NCBI RefSeq assembly: GCF_000009985.1 | Contig: NC_007626.1 | Span: 186,001-250,000 of the forward strand | DNA length: 64,000 nucleotides | Origin: Paramagnetospirillum magneticum AMB-1 | GTDB lineage: Bacteria; Pseudomonadota; Alphaproteobacteria; Rhodospirillales; Magnetospirillaceae | Direction of reading: 5' to 3' | The notes under the pieces: model-generated | Seen by the model: only the letters and a program-made list of their open reading frames with translations | Databases searched by the model: none | What the model was told of the DNA's origin: nothing | Part shown: piece by piece, positions 50,293 through 58,848 of the stretch | How positions within the stretch are numbered: the stretch's first letter is position 1 | Layout of the letters: every line of letters begins with the position of its first letter | Program-made: the position numbers and the translations under genes

Positions 50293-52302
50293 TCATTGGC
50301 TCTGCCTCACCGCGACCACCAGCAGCATGATCACCAGGGTGGAGAACATCATCAGCAGGTAATGCCGCACCGTCAGGTGCTGGAAGCGGTTGACCCGGTC
50401 GGCGATGAAGTCCACCACTCGGCCGATTCCGGCGTAAAGCCCAACCCAGATGGGATCGACGACCCGCACCTTCAGCTCCGCCGGTCGGTTGTCGCCGGGA
50501 TCGGGCATGTCCACGCTTTCCCGCGCCGCGAAGATGGAGGCGCAGAACACCCGGCGCAGCGGCTGGGAGAAGCTTTGGCCGGTGTACTGGCTTTGGGGGA
50601 TGCTTTCCTTGTGACCGCAATCCCAGGCATCGGCGCGGCGAATTCTGGTGGTGCCGAAGCCGTGCACCAGCAGCAGGGTAATGGCGCACAGCCCCGCTCC
50701 GGTCATCACCAGCACGGTGCCCGAATACGAGCCGCGGGTGGAACTGACCGGCGAGAGCCACGGCCAGCCCAGATCGGCGGAGACGGCGAACTGCACTCCG
50801 GTCAGCGGCGTCACCACATGGGAGAGCGCATCGGTGACGGTCACCGGAATGGCGCCCAGCACCACGCACAGCGCGGCCAGCAACGCCACGGTCCAGCGCA
50901 TGGAGGCGGGAACCTGATGGGCCTGGGCGGCGGCCTCCGAGCGGGGGCGTCCCAGAAAGGCGATGCCGTAGGCCCGCACGAAGCAGGCGGCGGCCAGGGC
51001 GGCGGCCAGGGCCAGCATGGCGCCCACCACCGGCACGCCGAACTTCATGGCCCAGTGGGGCAGGCTCGGGCCCTTGAACAGGGACTGGAAGATCAGCCAT
51101 TCCGAGACGAAGCCGTTGAGCGGCGGCAGGGCCGAGATGGCGATGGCGCCCACCAGGGCGGCGACGCCGTTCCACGGCATGCGCTTGGTCAGGCCGCCCA
51201 ACTTGCCCAGGTCGCGCTCGCCAGTGGCGGTGATCACCGCGCCGGCCGACAGGAACCACAGGGTCTTGAAGATGGAATGGTTGACGATGTGATACAGCCC
51301 GGCCACCAGGGCCAGGGCGGCCAGAGTCTTCTCGCCGCTGCCCTTGAAGGCGATGGCCAGCCCCAGGCCGATCACCACCACGCCGATATTCTCCACCGTG
51401 GAATAGGCCAGCAGCTTCTTCAGGTCGTCCTGCAGGATGGCGTAAAGCACGCCCATCACGGCGGTGATGCCGCCGATGGCCATCATCACCGCGCCCCAGG
51501 CCCAGCTCACCTCGCCGTGGAGGTCGAACAGGATGCGGATCAGGCCGTACAGCGCTACCTTGGTCATCACCCCGCTCATCAGGGCGGAGACATGGCTGGG
51601 GGCGGCGGGATGGGCCAGGGGCAGCCAGGCATGCAGCGGCACCAGACCCGCCTTGGACCCGGCGCCCAGCAAGGCCAGCAGCACCACCAGGAAGCCGGCC
51701 ACCCCGTCCAGCTTGGCGGCGCGCATGGCGGGGAAGGAATAGGCCCCCTGGCCGCCGGCCATCAGGCCGAAACAGGTCAGCAGGCAGAAGGTGCCGAAGC
51801 AGGCCATCACCAGATAGACGAAGGCGGCCTGGCGGTTCTCGGCGTTCTTGTGATCGGCCAGCACCAGCAGCCACGAGGACAGCGACATGAATTCCCAGGC
51901 CACCAGGAACATAAAGGCGTCGTCGGCGATCAGCACGGCGTTCATGCCGAACAGGAACAGGGGATAGAACGGGGTCACCCGCCGGGGCTCGGGCAGATGC
52001 GAGCAATAGCCGATGCCGTAGGCCGAGGCGGCGGCGGTGGCCAGATTGACCACCACCATGAACAGGGCCGACAGATTGTCGAGGCGGAAATGGGCGGCCA
52101 TCCAGGGGAGGCCGATGGGCAGCACGATGGCCGGGCCGGTGCCGGGCGTCTGGCCCAGATGCTTGATCCCCCCGGCCAGCAGCGCCAGGGATGCAATCAT
52201 GCAGCAGAAATAGACCAATCGGTGCCGCCACATTTCCGCACCCGCCGCCACGCCGAGCACGGCGAGGGCCAGAAGAGCGGAAAGGGCGGCGGCGATCAGC
52301 AT
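50293..52302 (-). CDS. hyfB: Hyf-type proton-pumping subunit B (NuoL/HyfB-like)
   Basis: 669-residue antiporter-like subunit, about 16 helices. Conserved motifs: VAWEFMSLSSWLLV, LGAGSKAGLVPLHAWLPLAHPAAPSHVSALMSGVMTKVALYG, LKKLLAYSTVENIGV, HSIFKTLWFLSAGAV. First gene of the hyfB-C-E-F-G-I operon. The C-terminal region has a long loop with a DPGDNRPAELKV segment before the last helix. The order and content match the Hyf/Ehr membrane arm. Confidence 0.9.
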   Translation of the reverse strand: MLIAAALSALLALAVLGVAAGAEMWRHRLVYFCCMIASLALLAGGIKHLGQTPGTGPAIVLPIGLPWMAAHFRLDNLSALFMVVVNLATAAASAYGIGYCSHLPEPRRVTPFYPLFLFGMNAVLIADDAFMFLVAWEFMSLSSWLLVLADHKNAENRQAAFVYLVMACFGTFCLLTCFGLMAGGQGAYSFPAMRAAKLDGVAGFLVVLLALLGAGSKAGLVPLHAWLPLAHPAAPSHVSALMSGVMTKVALYGLIRILFDLHGEVSWAWGAVMMAIGGITAVMGVLYAILQDDLKKLLAYSTVENIGVVVIGLGLAIAFKGSGEKTLAALALVAGLYHIVNHSIFKTLWFLSAGAVITATGERDLGKLGGLTKRMPWNGVAALVGAIAISALPPLNGFVSEWLIFQSLFKGPSLPHWAMKFGVPVVGAMLALAAALAAACFVRAYGIAFLGRPRSEAAAQAHQVPASMRWTVALLAALCVVLGAIPVTVTDALSHVVTPLTGVQFAVSADLGWPWLSPVSSTRGSYSGTVLVMTGAGLCAITLLLVHGFGTTRIRRADAWDCGHKESIPQSQYTGQSFSQPLRRVFCASIFAARESVDMPDPGDNRPAELKVRVVDPIWVGLYAGIGRVVDFIADRVNRFQHLTVRHYLLMMFSTLVIMLLVVAVRQSQ

Positions 52303-52344
52303 CGGCTGCGCGACCTCATGGATTTCTGCGGCCCCTCGCCGGGC

Positions 52345-52384
52345 GCGCGCCTCCGCGCGCTTGGCCGCCGCCTCAATGGCGGCT
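52345..52384. repeat. Double-hairpin repeat, copy 2
   Basis: Stem 1 GCGCGC-CTCC-GCGCGC, linker TTGGCC, stem 2 GCCGCC-TCAAT-GGCGGC. Same loops and linker as the copy at 44517, with stems changed on both sides. It lies upstream of hyfB in the 259-base gap before purD; I see no gene or clear promoter in the rest of that gap. Confidence 0.65.
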
Positions 52385-52561
52385 GGGCATGACGCAGGGA
52401 AGCTGCATCATGCTCGACTGCTCCGTCGCAGAACATGGCGATCGTCTCCCGTGAATCCCCTGTCGGCGGGGCCGGTTGTTCCGGCCCTCTTCAACTCGTC
52501 TTATGGCGAGGAGACGGGAATCATACCCACCCAGGGGGGCGGGCGCAAGGCCGCCCCAGGT

Positions 52562-53836
52562 CTAATTTCGCGCCAGGGCCCGCCAGGCGATGTCGCGTCG
52601 GCAGAAGCCGCCCGGCCAGTCGAGCGCGTCCACTGCCTTGTAGGCCCGCTCGCGCGCTTCGGCCACGGTCCTGCCCTTGGCGGTGACGCCCAGGACGCGG
52701 CCGCCGGTGGCGACCACCTGTCCGTCCTTCATGGCCGTGCCGGCGTGCAGCACGGTGACGCCGTCCACCTGGGCGGCCTTGTCCAACCCGCCGATGACGG
52801 TGTTCTTCTCGTAGGCGCCGGGATAGCCCTTGGCGGCCATCACCACCACCAGGGCGACGTCGTCGGACCATTTCAGCTCGATGCCCGACAGCTTGCCGTC
52901 CGCCCCCGCCGCCAGCACCGGCAGCAAGTCGGAGTCGAGGCGCGCCATCAGCACCTGACACTCGGGGTCGCCGAAGCGGACATTGTATTCCAGCAGCTTC
53001 GGCCCGGACTTGGTGACCATGATGCCGGCGAACAGCACGCCGGTATAGGGCTTGCCCATCTCGGCCATGGTCTTGACCAGGGGCAGGATGGACCGCTCCA
53101 TGATCTCGGCCTGGATGGCGTCGGTGACGACGGGAGCGGGGGAATAGGCGCCCATGCCGCCGGTATTGGGGCCGGTGTCGCCGTCGCCCACCCGCTTGTG
53201 GTCCTGGGCGGCCACCAGGGGCAGCGCCGTCTTGCCGTCGCACAGGGCGAAGAACGAGCATTCCTCGCCGTCCAGGAACTCCTCGATCACCAGCTCGTTG
53301 CCGGCGTCGCCGAACACACGCTCGCCCATCATCATGTCGACGGCGCCCAGAGCCTCGTCCAGGGTCATGGCTACCACCACGCCCTTGCCGGCGGCCAGCC
53401 CATCGGTCTTGACCACGATGGGGGCGCCCTTGGCGCGGATGAAGTCCTTGGCCTTCTCCATGTCGGTGAAGCGGCCGTACCAGGCGGTGGGAATGCCGGC
53501 CTTGGCCGCCACATCCTTCATGAAGCCCTTCGAGCCCTCCAGCTCGGCCGCCGCGGCCGAGGGGCCGAACACCTTGATGCCGGCTTCGCGGCACTTGTCG
53601 GCCAGACCGAGCACCAGCGGCGCCTCGGGTCCCACCACCACCAGATCGACGGCGTTGGCCTGGGCGAAGGCCAGCAACTCGTCCACCTTCTCGGCTCCGA
53701 TGGCGACGCATTCGGCCGAGTCGGCGATGCCGGCGTTGCCCGGCGCGCACCACAGCTTGGTCAGCAAGGGCGAGGACTTGAGTTTCCAGCACAGGGCGTG
53801 CTCGCGCCCGCCCGAACCGACCACCAGAACCTTCAT
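52562..53836 (-). CDS. purD: Phosphoribosylamine-glycine ligase
   Basis: 424-residue ATP-grasp enzyme of purine synthesis (GAR synthetase). N-terminal GSGGREHALCWKL, ATP-grasp residues GLAAGKGVVVA, EEFLDGEECSF and PNTGGMGAYSP, and the C-terminal B-loop FGDPECQV. The length is the family norm. Single gene; its start faces xseA divergently with an 85-base gap. The other pur genes are elsewhere. Confidence 0.95.
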   Translation of the reverse strand: MKVLVVGSGGREHALCWKLKSSPLLTKLWCAPGNAGIADSAECVAIGAEKVDELLAFAQANAVDLVVVGPEAPLVLGLADKCREAGIKVFGPSAAAAELEGSKGFMKDVAAKAGIPTAWYGRFTDMEKAKDFIRAKGAPIVVKTDGLAAGKGVVVAMTLDEALGAVDMMMGERVFGDAGNELVIEEFLDGEECSFFALCDGKTALPLVAAQDHKRVGDGDTGPNTGGMGAYSPAPVVTDAIQAEIMERSILPLVKTMAEMGKPYTGVLFAGIMVTKSGPKLLEYNVRFGDPECQVLMARLDSDLLPVLAAGADGKLSGIELKWSDDVALVVVMAAKGYPGAYEKNTVIGGLDKAAQVDGVTVLHAGTAMKDGQVVATGGRVLGVTAKGRTVAEARERAYKAVDALDWPGGFCRRDIAWRALARN

Positions 53837-53921
53837 GTCCGCCTCCCGGAGTGATGACTGGGGTCGTTTATCACTTCCGTCCGCGTTTGCAAATCACCGG
53901 CTCTTGCGCCACCATCCGCCC

Positions 53922-55433
53922 ATGAGTGACGAAGCCCGCCCCGCCCCTTCCAACGTCCCGGAATACTCGGTCTCGGAACTGTCCGGTTCCCTGCGCAAAA
54001 CCGTGGAGGACGCCTTTTCCTTCGTCCGCGTGCGGGGCGAGATCTCGGGCTTCAAGCGCCATTCCTCGGGTCACCTCTATTTCGCCCTGAAGGATGCCGA
54101 CGCGGTGCTGGACGCCGTGTGCTGGCGGGGCAGTGCCGGGAAGCTGGCCATCGGCCCCGAGGACGGCATGGAAGTGGTGGCGACGGGCCGTCTGACCACC
54201 TATCCCGGGCGCTCGAAATACCAGATGGTGGTCGAGCGCATGGAACTGGCGGGCCAGGGCGCCCTGCTGAAGATGCTGGAGGACCGCAAGAAGCGCCTGA
54301 TGGCCGAGGGGCTGTTCGACACGGCGAAGAAGCGGCCGATCCCCTTCCTGCCCGAGGTAATTGGCGTGGTGACCTCGCCCACCGGCGCGGTGATCCGCGA
54401 CATCCTCCACCGTCTGGCCGAGCGCTTTCCTCGCCGGGTGCTGCTGTGGCCGGTGGCGGTGCAGGGCGATGGCGCGAGCGCCCAGGTGGCCGCCGCCATC
54501 CGGGGCTTCAACGCCCTGAAGCCGGGCGGAGCCGTGCCGCGCCCCGACGTGCTGATCGTCGCCAGGGGCGGCGGCTCGCTGGAAGACCTGATGGCCTTCA
54601 ACGAGGAAATCGTGGTGCGGGCGGCAGCAGAATCGGAGATTCCGCTGATCTCGGCGGTGGGGCACGAGACCGATACCACGCTGATCGACTTCGCCTCCGA
54701 CCTGCGCGCCCCCACCCCCACGGCGGCGGCCGAGAAGGCGGTGCCGGTCCGTGCCGAACTGATCGCCACCGTCGCCGACATGGGGGCTCGCCTGATCGGC
54801 GCCATGCAGCGCGGGCTGGAGGAGCGGCGCACTCGCCTGGGGCACACCTTCCGGGCGCTGCCCCATCCCCGCCGGGTGATGGAGGATTGCGCCAGGCGTC
54901 TGGACGAGCGGGCCGAGCGCCTGACCAATGCGCCGCGCCTGCTGCTGGAGCGCCGCCGGGCCGAGCTGGACCGTCTGGCCGCCCGCCTGCGCCACCCCCG
55001 TGAGCAACTGGCCGAGGCCGGGCACAAGCTGACGGCGCTGACCACCCGCCTCGATCACGCCATGAAGACGGTGAGTGCGGCCGAGCGTGCCGCCAATGAG
55101 CGCCGGACGCTTCAACTGGAGCAATGTGCGGGGCGTCTGATCCAGGCCATGCCCCGCCTGCTCGATGAGAAGGCCAAGCGGGTCGCCCATGCCGGGCAGC
55201 TTCTGGAAAGCTTCTCCTACCGTAAGGTCTTAGAGCGTGGTTTCGCCGTGGTCCGGGACGAGCACGGCACTCCGGTGACCTCTGTCGCCGCCGCCAAGCC
55301 GGGCGCCGCTTTGGCGGTGGAGTTCGCCGACGGCAAGGCGGGAGTCAGGGTCGAGGGAACCGCCGCTCCGCCCGCCCCCAAGCCCCATCGCAAGCCAGCC
55401 ACGCCCGATGGGCGGCAGGGGTCGTTGCTGTAA
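53922..55433 (+). CDS. xseA: Exodeoxyribonuclease VII large subunit
   Basis: 503 residues: N-terminal OB fold (VSELSGSLRKTVEDAFSFVRVRGEISGFKRHSSGHLYFALKDADAVLDAVCW), the XseA nuclease core (VTSPTGAVIRDILHRLAERFPRRVLL, RGGGSLEDLMAFNEEIVVRA, SAVGHETDTTLIDFASD), and a C-terminal coiled-coil region. The start at 53922 (MSDEARPAP) is preferred over a long upstream frame antisense to purD. Convergent with ftsY across a multi-hairpin element. xseB is not in view. Confidence 0.94.
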   Translation: MSDEARPAPSNVPEYSVSELSGSLRKTVEDAFSFVRVRGEISGFKRHSSGHLYFALKDADAVLDAVCWRGSAGKLAIGPEDGMEVVATGRLTTYPGRSKYQMVVERMELAGQGALLKMLEDRKKRLMAEGLFDTAKKRPIPFLPEVIGVVTSPTGAVIRDILHRLAERFPRRVLLWPVAVQGDGASAQVAAAIRGFNALKPGGAVPRPDVLIVARGGGSLEDLMAFNEEIVVRAAAESEIPLISAVGHETDTTLIDFASDLRAPTPTAAAEKAVPVRAELIATVADMGARLIGAMQRGLEERRTRLGHTFRALPHPRRVMEDCARRLDERAERLTNAPRLLLERRRAELDRLAARLRHPREQLAEAGHKLTALTTRLDHAMKTVSAAERAANERRTLQLEQCAGRLIQAMPRLLDEKAKRVAHAGQLLESFSYRKVLERGFAVVRDEHGTPVTSVAAAKPGAALAVEFADGKAGVRVEGTAAPPAPKPHRKPATPDGRQGSLL

Positions 55434-55444
55434 TTGTGGAATAT

Positions 55445-55551
55445 GGGCTGCCGCCCATACCCGCTCGGGGCCGGGGGCCCCAAACCCCATTCATGAAATC
55501 AAAGGGGGGCCGGGGCATCGCCCCGGATGGGTTCGGGCGATAGCCCGATAA
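55445..55551. repeat. Multi-hairpin element at convergent gene ends, copy 2
   Basis: GGGCTGCCGCCC start, then hairpins GGGGCC-GGG-GGCCCC, CCGGGGC-ATC-GCCCCGG and CGGGC-GATA-GCCCG with an A/T-rich break. Same order as copy 1 (44878). It lies between the convergent xseA and ftsY genes. Confidence 0.65.
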
Positions 55552-56550
55552 CTATTCCATTCCCACCAGGGACTTGGCAAAGGCATCCGCCTCGAAGGGC
55601 CGCAAATCCTCGGCCTTTTCGCCGATTCCGATGGCGTGGACCGGCAGGCCGAATTTCTCGGCCAGGGCCACCAGCACGCCGCCCCGCGCCGTGCCGTCCA
55701 GCTTGGTCAGCACCAGGCCGGAGACGGCCACCATGTCCTTGAAGATCTCCACCTGGGAATGGGCGTTCTGGCCCACGGTGGCGTCGAGGACCAGCAGCAC
55801 GTCATGGGGTGCGGTCTCGTCCACCTTCTTGATGGAGCGCACCAGCTTGGCCAGTTCGGCCATCAGGTCGGCCTTGTTCTGCAGCCGCCCGGCGGTATCG
55901 ATGAACAGCAGGTCGTCGCCCCTGGCGCGGGACTGCTCGACGGCGTCATAAGCCAGACCGGCGGCGTCGGCGCCGGTTTCGCGGGCGATGACCGGGCAAT
56001 GGGTGCGCTCGCCCCAGACCTTCAACTGCTCGACGGCGGCGGCGCGGAAGGTGTCGCCGGCGGCCAGGGTGACGTTGAGGCCGGCATCCTTGTAGGTCTT
56101 GGCCATCTTGCCGATGGTGGTGGTCTTGCCCGAGCCGTTGACGCCCACCACCAGCACCACATGGGGCTTGCGGGTGGAATCGATCTCCAGCGGCTTGGCC
56201 ACGGGGGTGAGGATGCGGGTGATCTCCTCGGCCAGGGTGGCCTTGATTTCGTCGGAGGTGACGTCCTGACCGAAGCGGGTCTTGGCCAGATGCTTGGTCA
56301 CCCGGGCGGCCATGGCGACGCCGAGATCGGCGGTGATCAGCAGGTCCTCCAGCTCCTCCAGCGCCTCGTCATCCAGCTTGCGCTTGGTGAACAGGTCGCC
56401 CAGGCCCTGGGTCAGCTTCGACGACGATTTGGCCAGCCCGGATTTCAGGCGGCCGAACCACGAGGCGGGCTCTTCGGCGGCAGGGGCGGCGGGTTCGGGA
56501 GCCGGGGCGGGGGCCGCGTCCTTCTTCTTGCCGAAACCGAAGATGCTCAT
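55552..56550 (-). CDS. ftsY: Signal recognition particle receptor FtsY
   Basis: 332-residue SRP receptor GTPase. Short acidic/Ala-Pro N terminus (residues 1-30) then N domain (LTQGLGDLFTKRKLDDEALEELEDLLITADLGVAMAARVTKHL) and G domain with GVNGSGKTTTIGKM, DTAGRLQNKADL, TKLDGTARGG and the GIGEKAEDLRPFEADAF end. The A domain is short compared with E. coli, as usual for Alphaproteobacteria. It overlaps mtaB by four bases. Confidence 0.95.
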   Translation of the reverse strand: MSIFGFGKKKDAAPAPAPEPAAPAAEEPASWFGRLKSGLAKSSSKLTQGLGDLFTKRKLDDEALEELEDLLITADLGVAMAARVTKHLAKTRFGQDVTSDEIKATLAEEITRILTPVAKPLEIDSTRKPHVVLVVGVNGSGKTTTIGKMAKTYKDAGLNVTLAAGDTFRAAAVEQLKVWGERTHCPVIARETGADAAGLAYDAVEQSRARGDDLLFIDTAGRLQNKADLMAELAKLVRSIKKVDETAPHDVLLVLDATVGQNAHSQVEIFKDMVAVSGLVLTKLDGTARGGVLVALAEKFGLPVHAIGIGEKAEDLRPFEADAFAKSLVGME

Positions 56551-57905
56551 GCCAATTCCCCCACCAGCTCATCCCCGTCAACCGAGGTGATGCGCACGTT
56601 CAATATCGTTCCCGGCTCGGCGGCGCAACCCGCTACCCGCACGGGCAGGTAATGGGCGGAATGACCCTTGCCGTCTTTTTCGATCAGCACGCTTTCCACG
56701 CCCCCGATCCGGGTGGCGAGGAAGGCGGCCATGGCGGCGGCGCCCTTGGCGCGCAGGCGGGCGGCGCGCTCCTTGACCACGTCGCCCTTGACCTTGGGCA
56801 TGCGCGCCGCCGGCGTGCCGGGACGTGCCGAGAAGGGGAAGACGTGCAGATGGGTCAGACCGGCCTCGTCCACCAGATCGAGGGAGTGCTGGAACATCTC
56901 CTCGTCCTCGGTGGGGAAGCCGGCGATGATGTCGGCGCCCAGCACCGCGTCGGGGCGAAGGGCGCGGATGCGCGCCGCCAGGGTGATGACGTCGCCTCTC
57001 AGATGACGGCGCTTCATGCGCTTCAGGATGGTGTCGTCGCCGGCCTGGACCGACAGGTGGAAATGGGGCAGCAGTCGCGCTTCCGAGGCGATGGCGGCCA
57101 GCAGGTCCTCGTCCACCTCGACGGGGTCCAGCGACGATAGGCGCAGGCGGGGCAGTTCCGGCAATGCGGCCAGCAGGCGGCGCACCAGTTGGCCCAGGCC
57201 CGGCTTGCCCGGCAGGTCGGCGCCATAGGCGGTGACGTCCACGCCGGTCAGCACCACTTCATTGAAGCCGCCGGCCACCAGCTCTTTGATCTGCTCGACG
57301 ATGCGGCCCATGGGTACCGAGCGGTTGGGGCCGCGCCCGAAGGGGATGATGCAGAAGGTGCAGCGATGGTCGCAGCCCTGCTGCACCTCGACGAAGGCGC
57401 GGGCGCGGCCTTCGAAGCCCGAGACCAGATGGGAGGCGACTTCGCGCACCTCCATGATGTCGCCCACCACGATGCGTTCGGCCGGGGGGGCGGCGAAGAT
57501 GTCGGGCTGCATCTTCTCGGCATTGCCCAGGATCTGGTCGATCTCGGGCATGGCGTCGAAGGTCTCGGGATGGGCCTGGGCGGCGCAGCCGGTGACCACG
57601 ATGCGGGCGTCGGGGCGTTCGCGCCGGATCTTGCGGATGGCCTGCCGCGCCTGCCTCTCGGCCTCGGCGGTGACGGCGCAGGTGTTGACGATCACCGTCT
57701 CCACGCCGCTTTCGGTGGCCTTGGCGTGCTCCTTCATCACCTCGGACTCATAGGCGTTGAGCCGGCAGCCGAAGGTCAGGATGGTCGGAGGGGTGTTGCT
57801 GGTCAATGTTTGTCCCTCAGACGCCGGGCGGGCGCGGGCGCCCTTGGCTCCTCCGCTACGCTCCGGGTCGCTCAACGCTCCCGCGCTCGGCTTCGCCTCG
57901 CTCAT
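56547..57905 (-). CDS. mtaB: tRNA t6A37 methylthiotransferase MtaB
   Basis: Radical-SAM enzyme adding a methylthio group to t6A37 of tRNA. Core begins TILTFGCRLNAYESEVM, then VTGCAAQAHPE, the radical-SAM cluster motif CDHRCTFCIIPFGRGPNRS, and a C-terminal TRAM region. ATG 57905 overlaps the dapF stop (ATGA) but gives a 33-residue low-complexity N-terminal extension (SEAKPSAGALSDPERSGG...) encoded by repeat-like GC-rich DNA. A TTG at 57806 has a GAGGG site and gives the usual length, so it may be the true start. Confidence 0.92.
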   Translation of the reverse strand: MSEAKPSAGALSDPERSGGAKGARARPASEGQTLTSNTPPTILTFGCRLNAYESEVMKEHAKATESGVETVIVNTCAVTAEAERQARQAIRKIRRERPDARIVVTGCAAQAHPETFDAMPEIDQILGNAEKMQPDIFAAPPAERIVVGDIMEVREVASHLVSGFEGRARAFVEVQQGCDHRCTFCIIPFGRGPNRSVPMGRIVEQIKELVAGGFNEVVLTGVDVTAYGADLPGKPGLGQLVRRLLAALPELPRLRLSSLDPVEVDEDLLAAIASEARLLPHFHLSVQAGDDTILKRMKRRHLRGDVITLAARIRALRPDAVLGADIIAGFPTEDEEMFQHSLDLVDEAGLTHLHVFPFSARPGTPAARMPKVKGDVVKERAARLRAKGAAAMAAFLATRIGGVESVLIEKDGKGHSAHYLPVRVAGCAAEPGTILNVRITSVDGDELVGELA

Positions 57906-58756
57906 GGAAGCAGGGACGAATCCAGCGTCCCGGTAAAGGCCACCGCCACCGGGCCGGTCATCAGCACATGGCCGTCCTTCAGCCATTCGATGGTAAGGGT
58001 GCCGCCGTCCAGGATGATCTCGGCCTTGCGGGGGCTAAGGCCGCGCCGCGCCGCCGCCACCAATGTGGCGCAGGCGCCGGTGCCGCAGGCCATGGTGATG
58101 CCGGCGCCGCGCTCCCACACCCGCATGCGGATGCGACCCATCTCGGCGTCGGGAGGCGTCAGCACCTGGGCCACCTCGATATTGGCGCGCTCGGGGAACA
58201 GGGCGTGATGCTCCAGCCCCCGCCCCAACTGGGCAAGGTTCACGGCTTCGGCGTCGTCGACGAAGAACACTGCATGGGGATTGCCCATGCTGACGCCGAC
58301 GGGATCGGCCAGCGGCCCGGCGGAAATGCCCAGATGCAGGGTGTCGACCGCCTCGGCCAGGGGAATCTCGCGCCAGTCCAGCCGTGCCGGCCCCATGTCC
58401 ACCGCCACCTGATGGGGGCCACGCGATTCGGCATCCAGCAGGCCGGCCTTGGTCTGGAACACCACCTTGTCGGCGGCGATTTCCTTCATCAGCAGCCAGG
58501 CGACGCAGCGCGACGCATTGCCGCAGGCCGCCACTTCCGAGCCGTCGGCGTTGTAGATCAACATGGTGGCGTCGGCGCAAGGGTCGGTGGCCTGGGTCAT
58601 CACCACCAGCTGGTCGCAGCCCACGCCGGTGCCGCGCGACGCGATGGCGCGCACCCGCTCCGGGGTCAGGTCAAGGGCGCGCGCACGGGCATCGAGGACG
58701 ACAAAGTCGTTCCCCAGGCCATGCATCTTCAAAAAGGGCCAGGCTCGATCGCTCAT
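57902..58756 (-). CDS. dapF: Diaminopimelate epimerase
   Basis: 284-residue epimerase that converts LL-DAP to meso-DAP for lysine and murein synthesis. Two catalytic cysteines: C78 in EVAACGNASRC and the second in ITMACGTGACAT. The frame is intact. Start MSDRAWPFLKMHGLGNDF at 58756; longer frame upstream is not family-like. mtaB and ftsY follow in an overlapping run, with no other lysine genes nearby. Confidence 0.95.
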   Translation of the reverse strand: MSDRAWPFLKMHGLGNDFVVLDARARALDLTPERVRAIASRGTGVGCDQLVVMTQATDPCADATMLIYNADGSEVAACGNASRCVAWLLMKEIAADKVVFQTKAGLLDAESRGPHQVAVDMGPARLDWREIPLAEAVDTLHLGISAGPLADPVGVSMGNPHAVFFVDDAEAVNLAQLGRGLEHHALFPERANIEVAQVLTPPDAEMGRIRMRVWERGAGITMACGTGACATLVAAARRGLSPRKAEIILDGGTLTIEWLKDGHVLMTGPVAVAFTGTLDSSLLP

Positions 58757-58848
58757 GATGGCGTTATATGGGGCGGCGGGCATTTGAGTCCAGGTTTTCG
58801 ACCACATGGCAGGTTGTCCGGGACGGCCTCGGCCCCTATCCTGGCTTC

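Noticed and set aside
44992..52302. Calling the Hyf-like operon a formate hydrogenlyase or hydrogenase 4
   Set aside because: The large subunit lacks the Ni-binding cysteines, and the operon lacks HyfA/H-type ferredoxin subunits, so hydrogenase function is not supported.
50035..52392. 785-residue plus-strand frame over hyfB
   Set aside because: Shadow of the well-supported hyfB gene on the other strand; low-complexity His/Gln/Gly composition.
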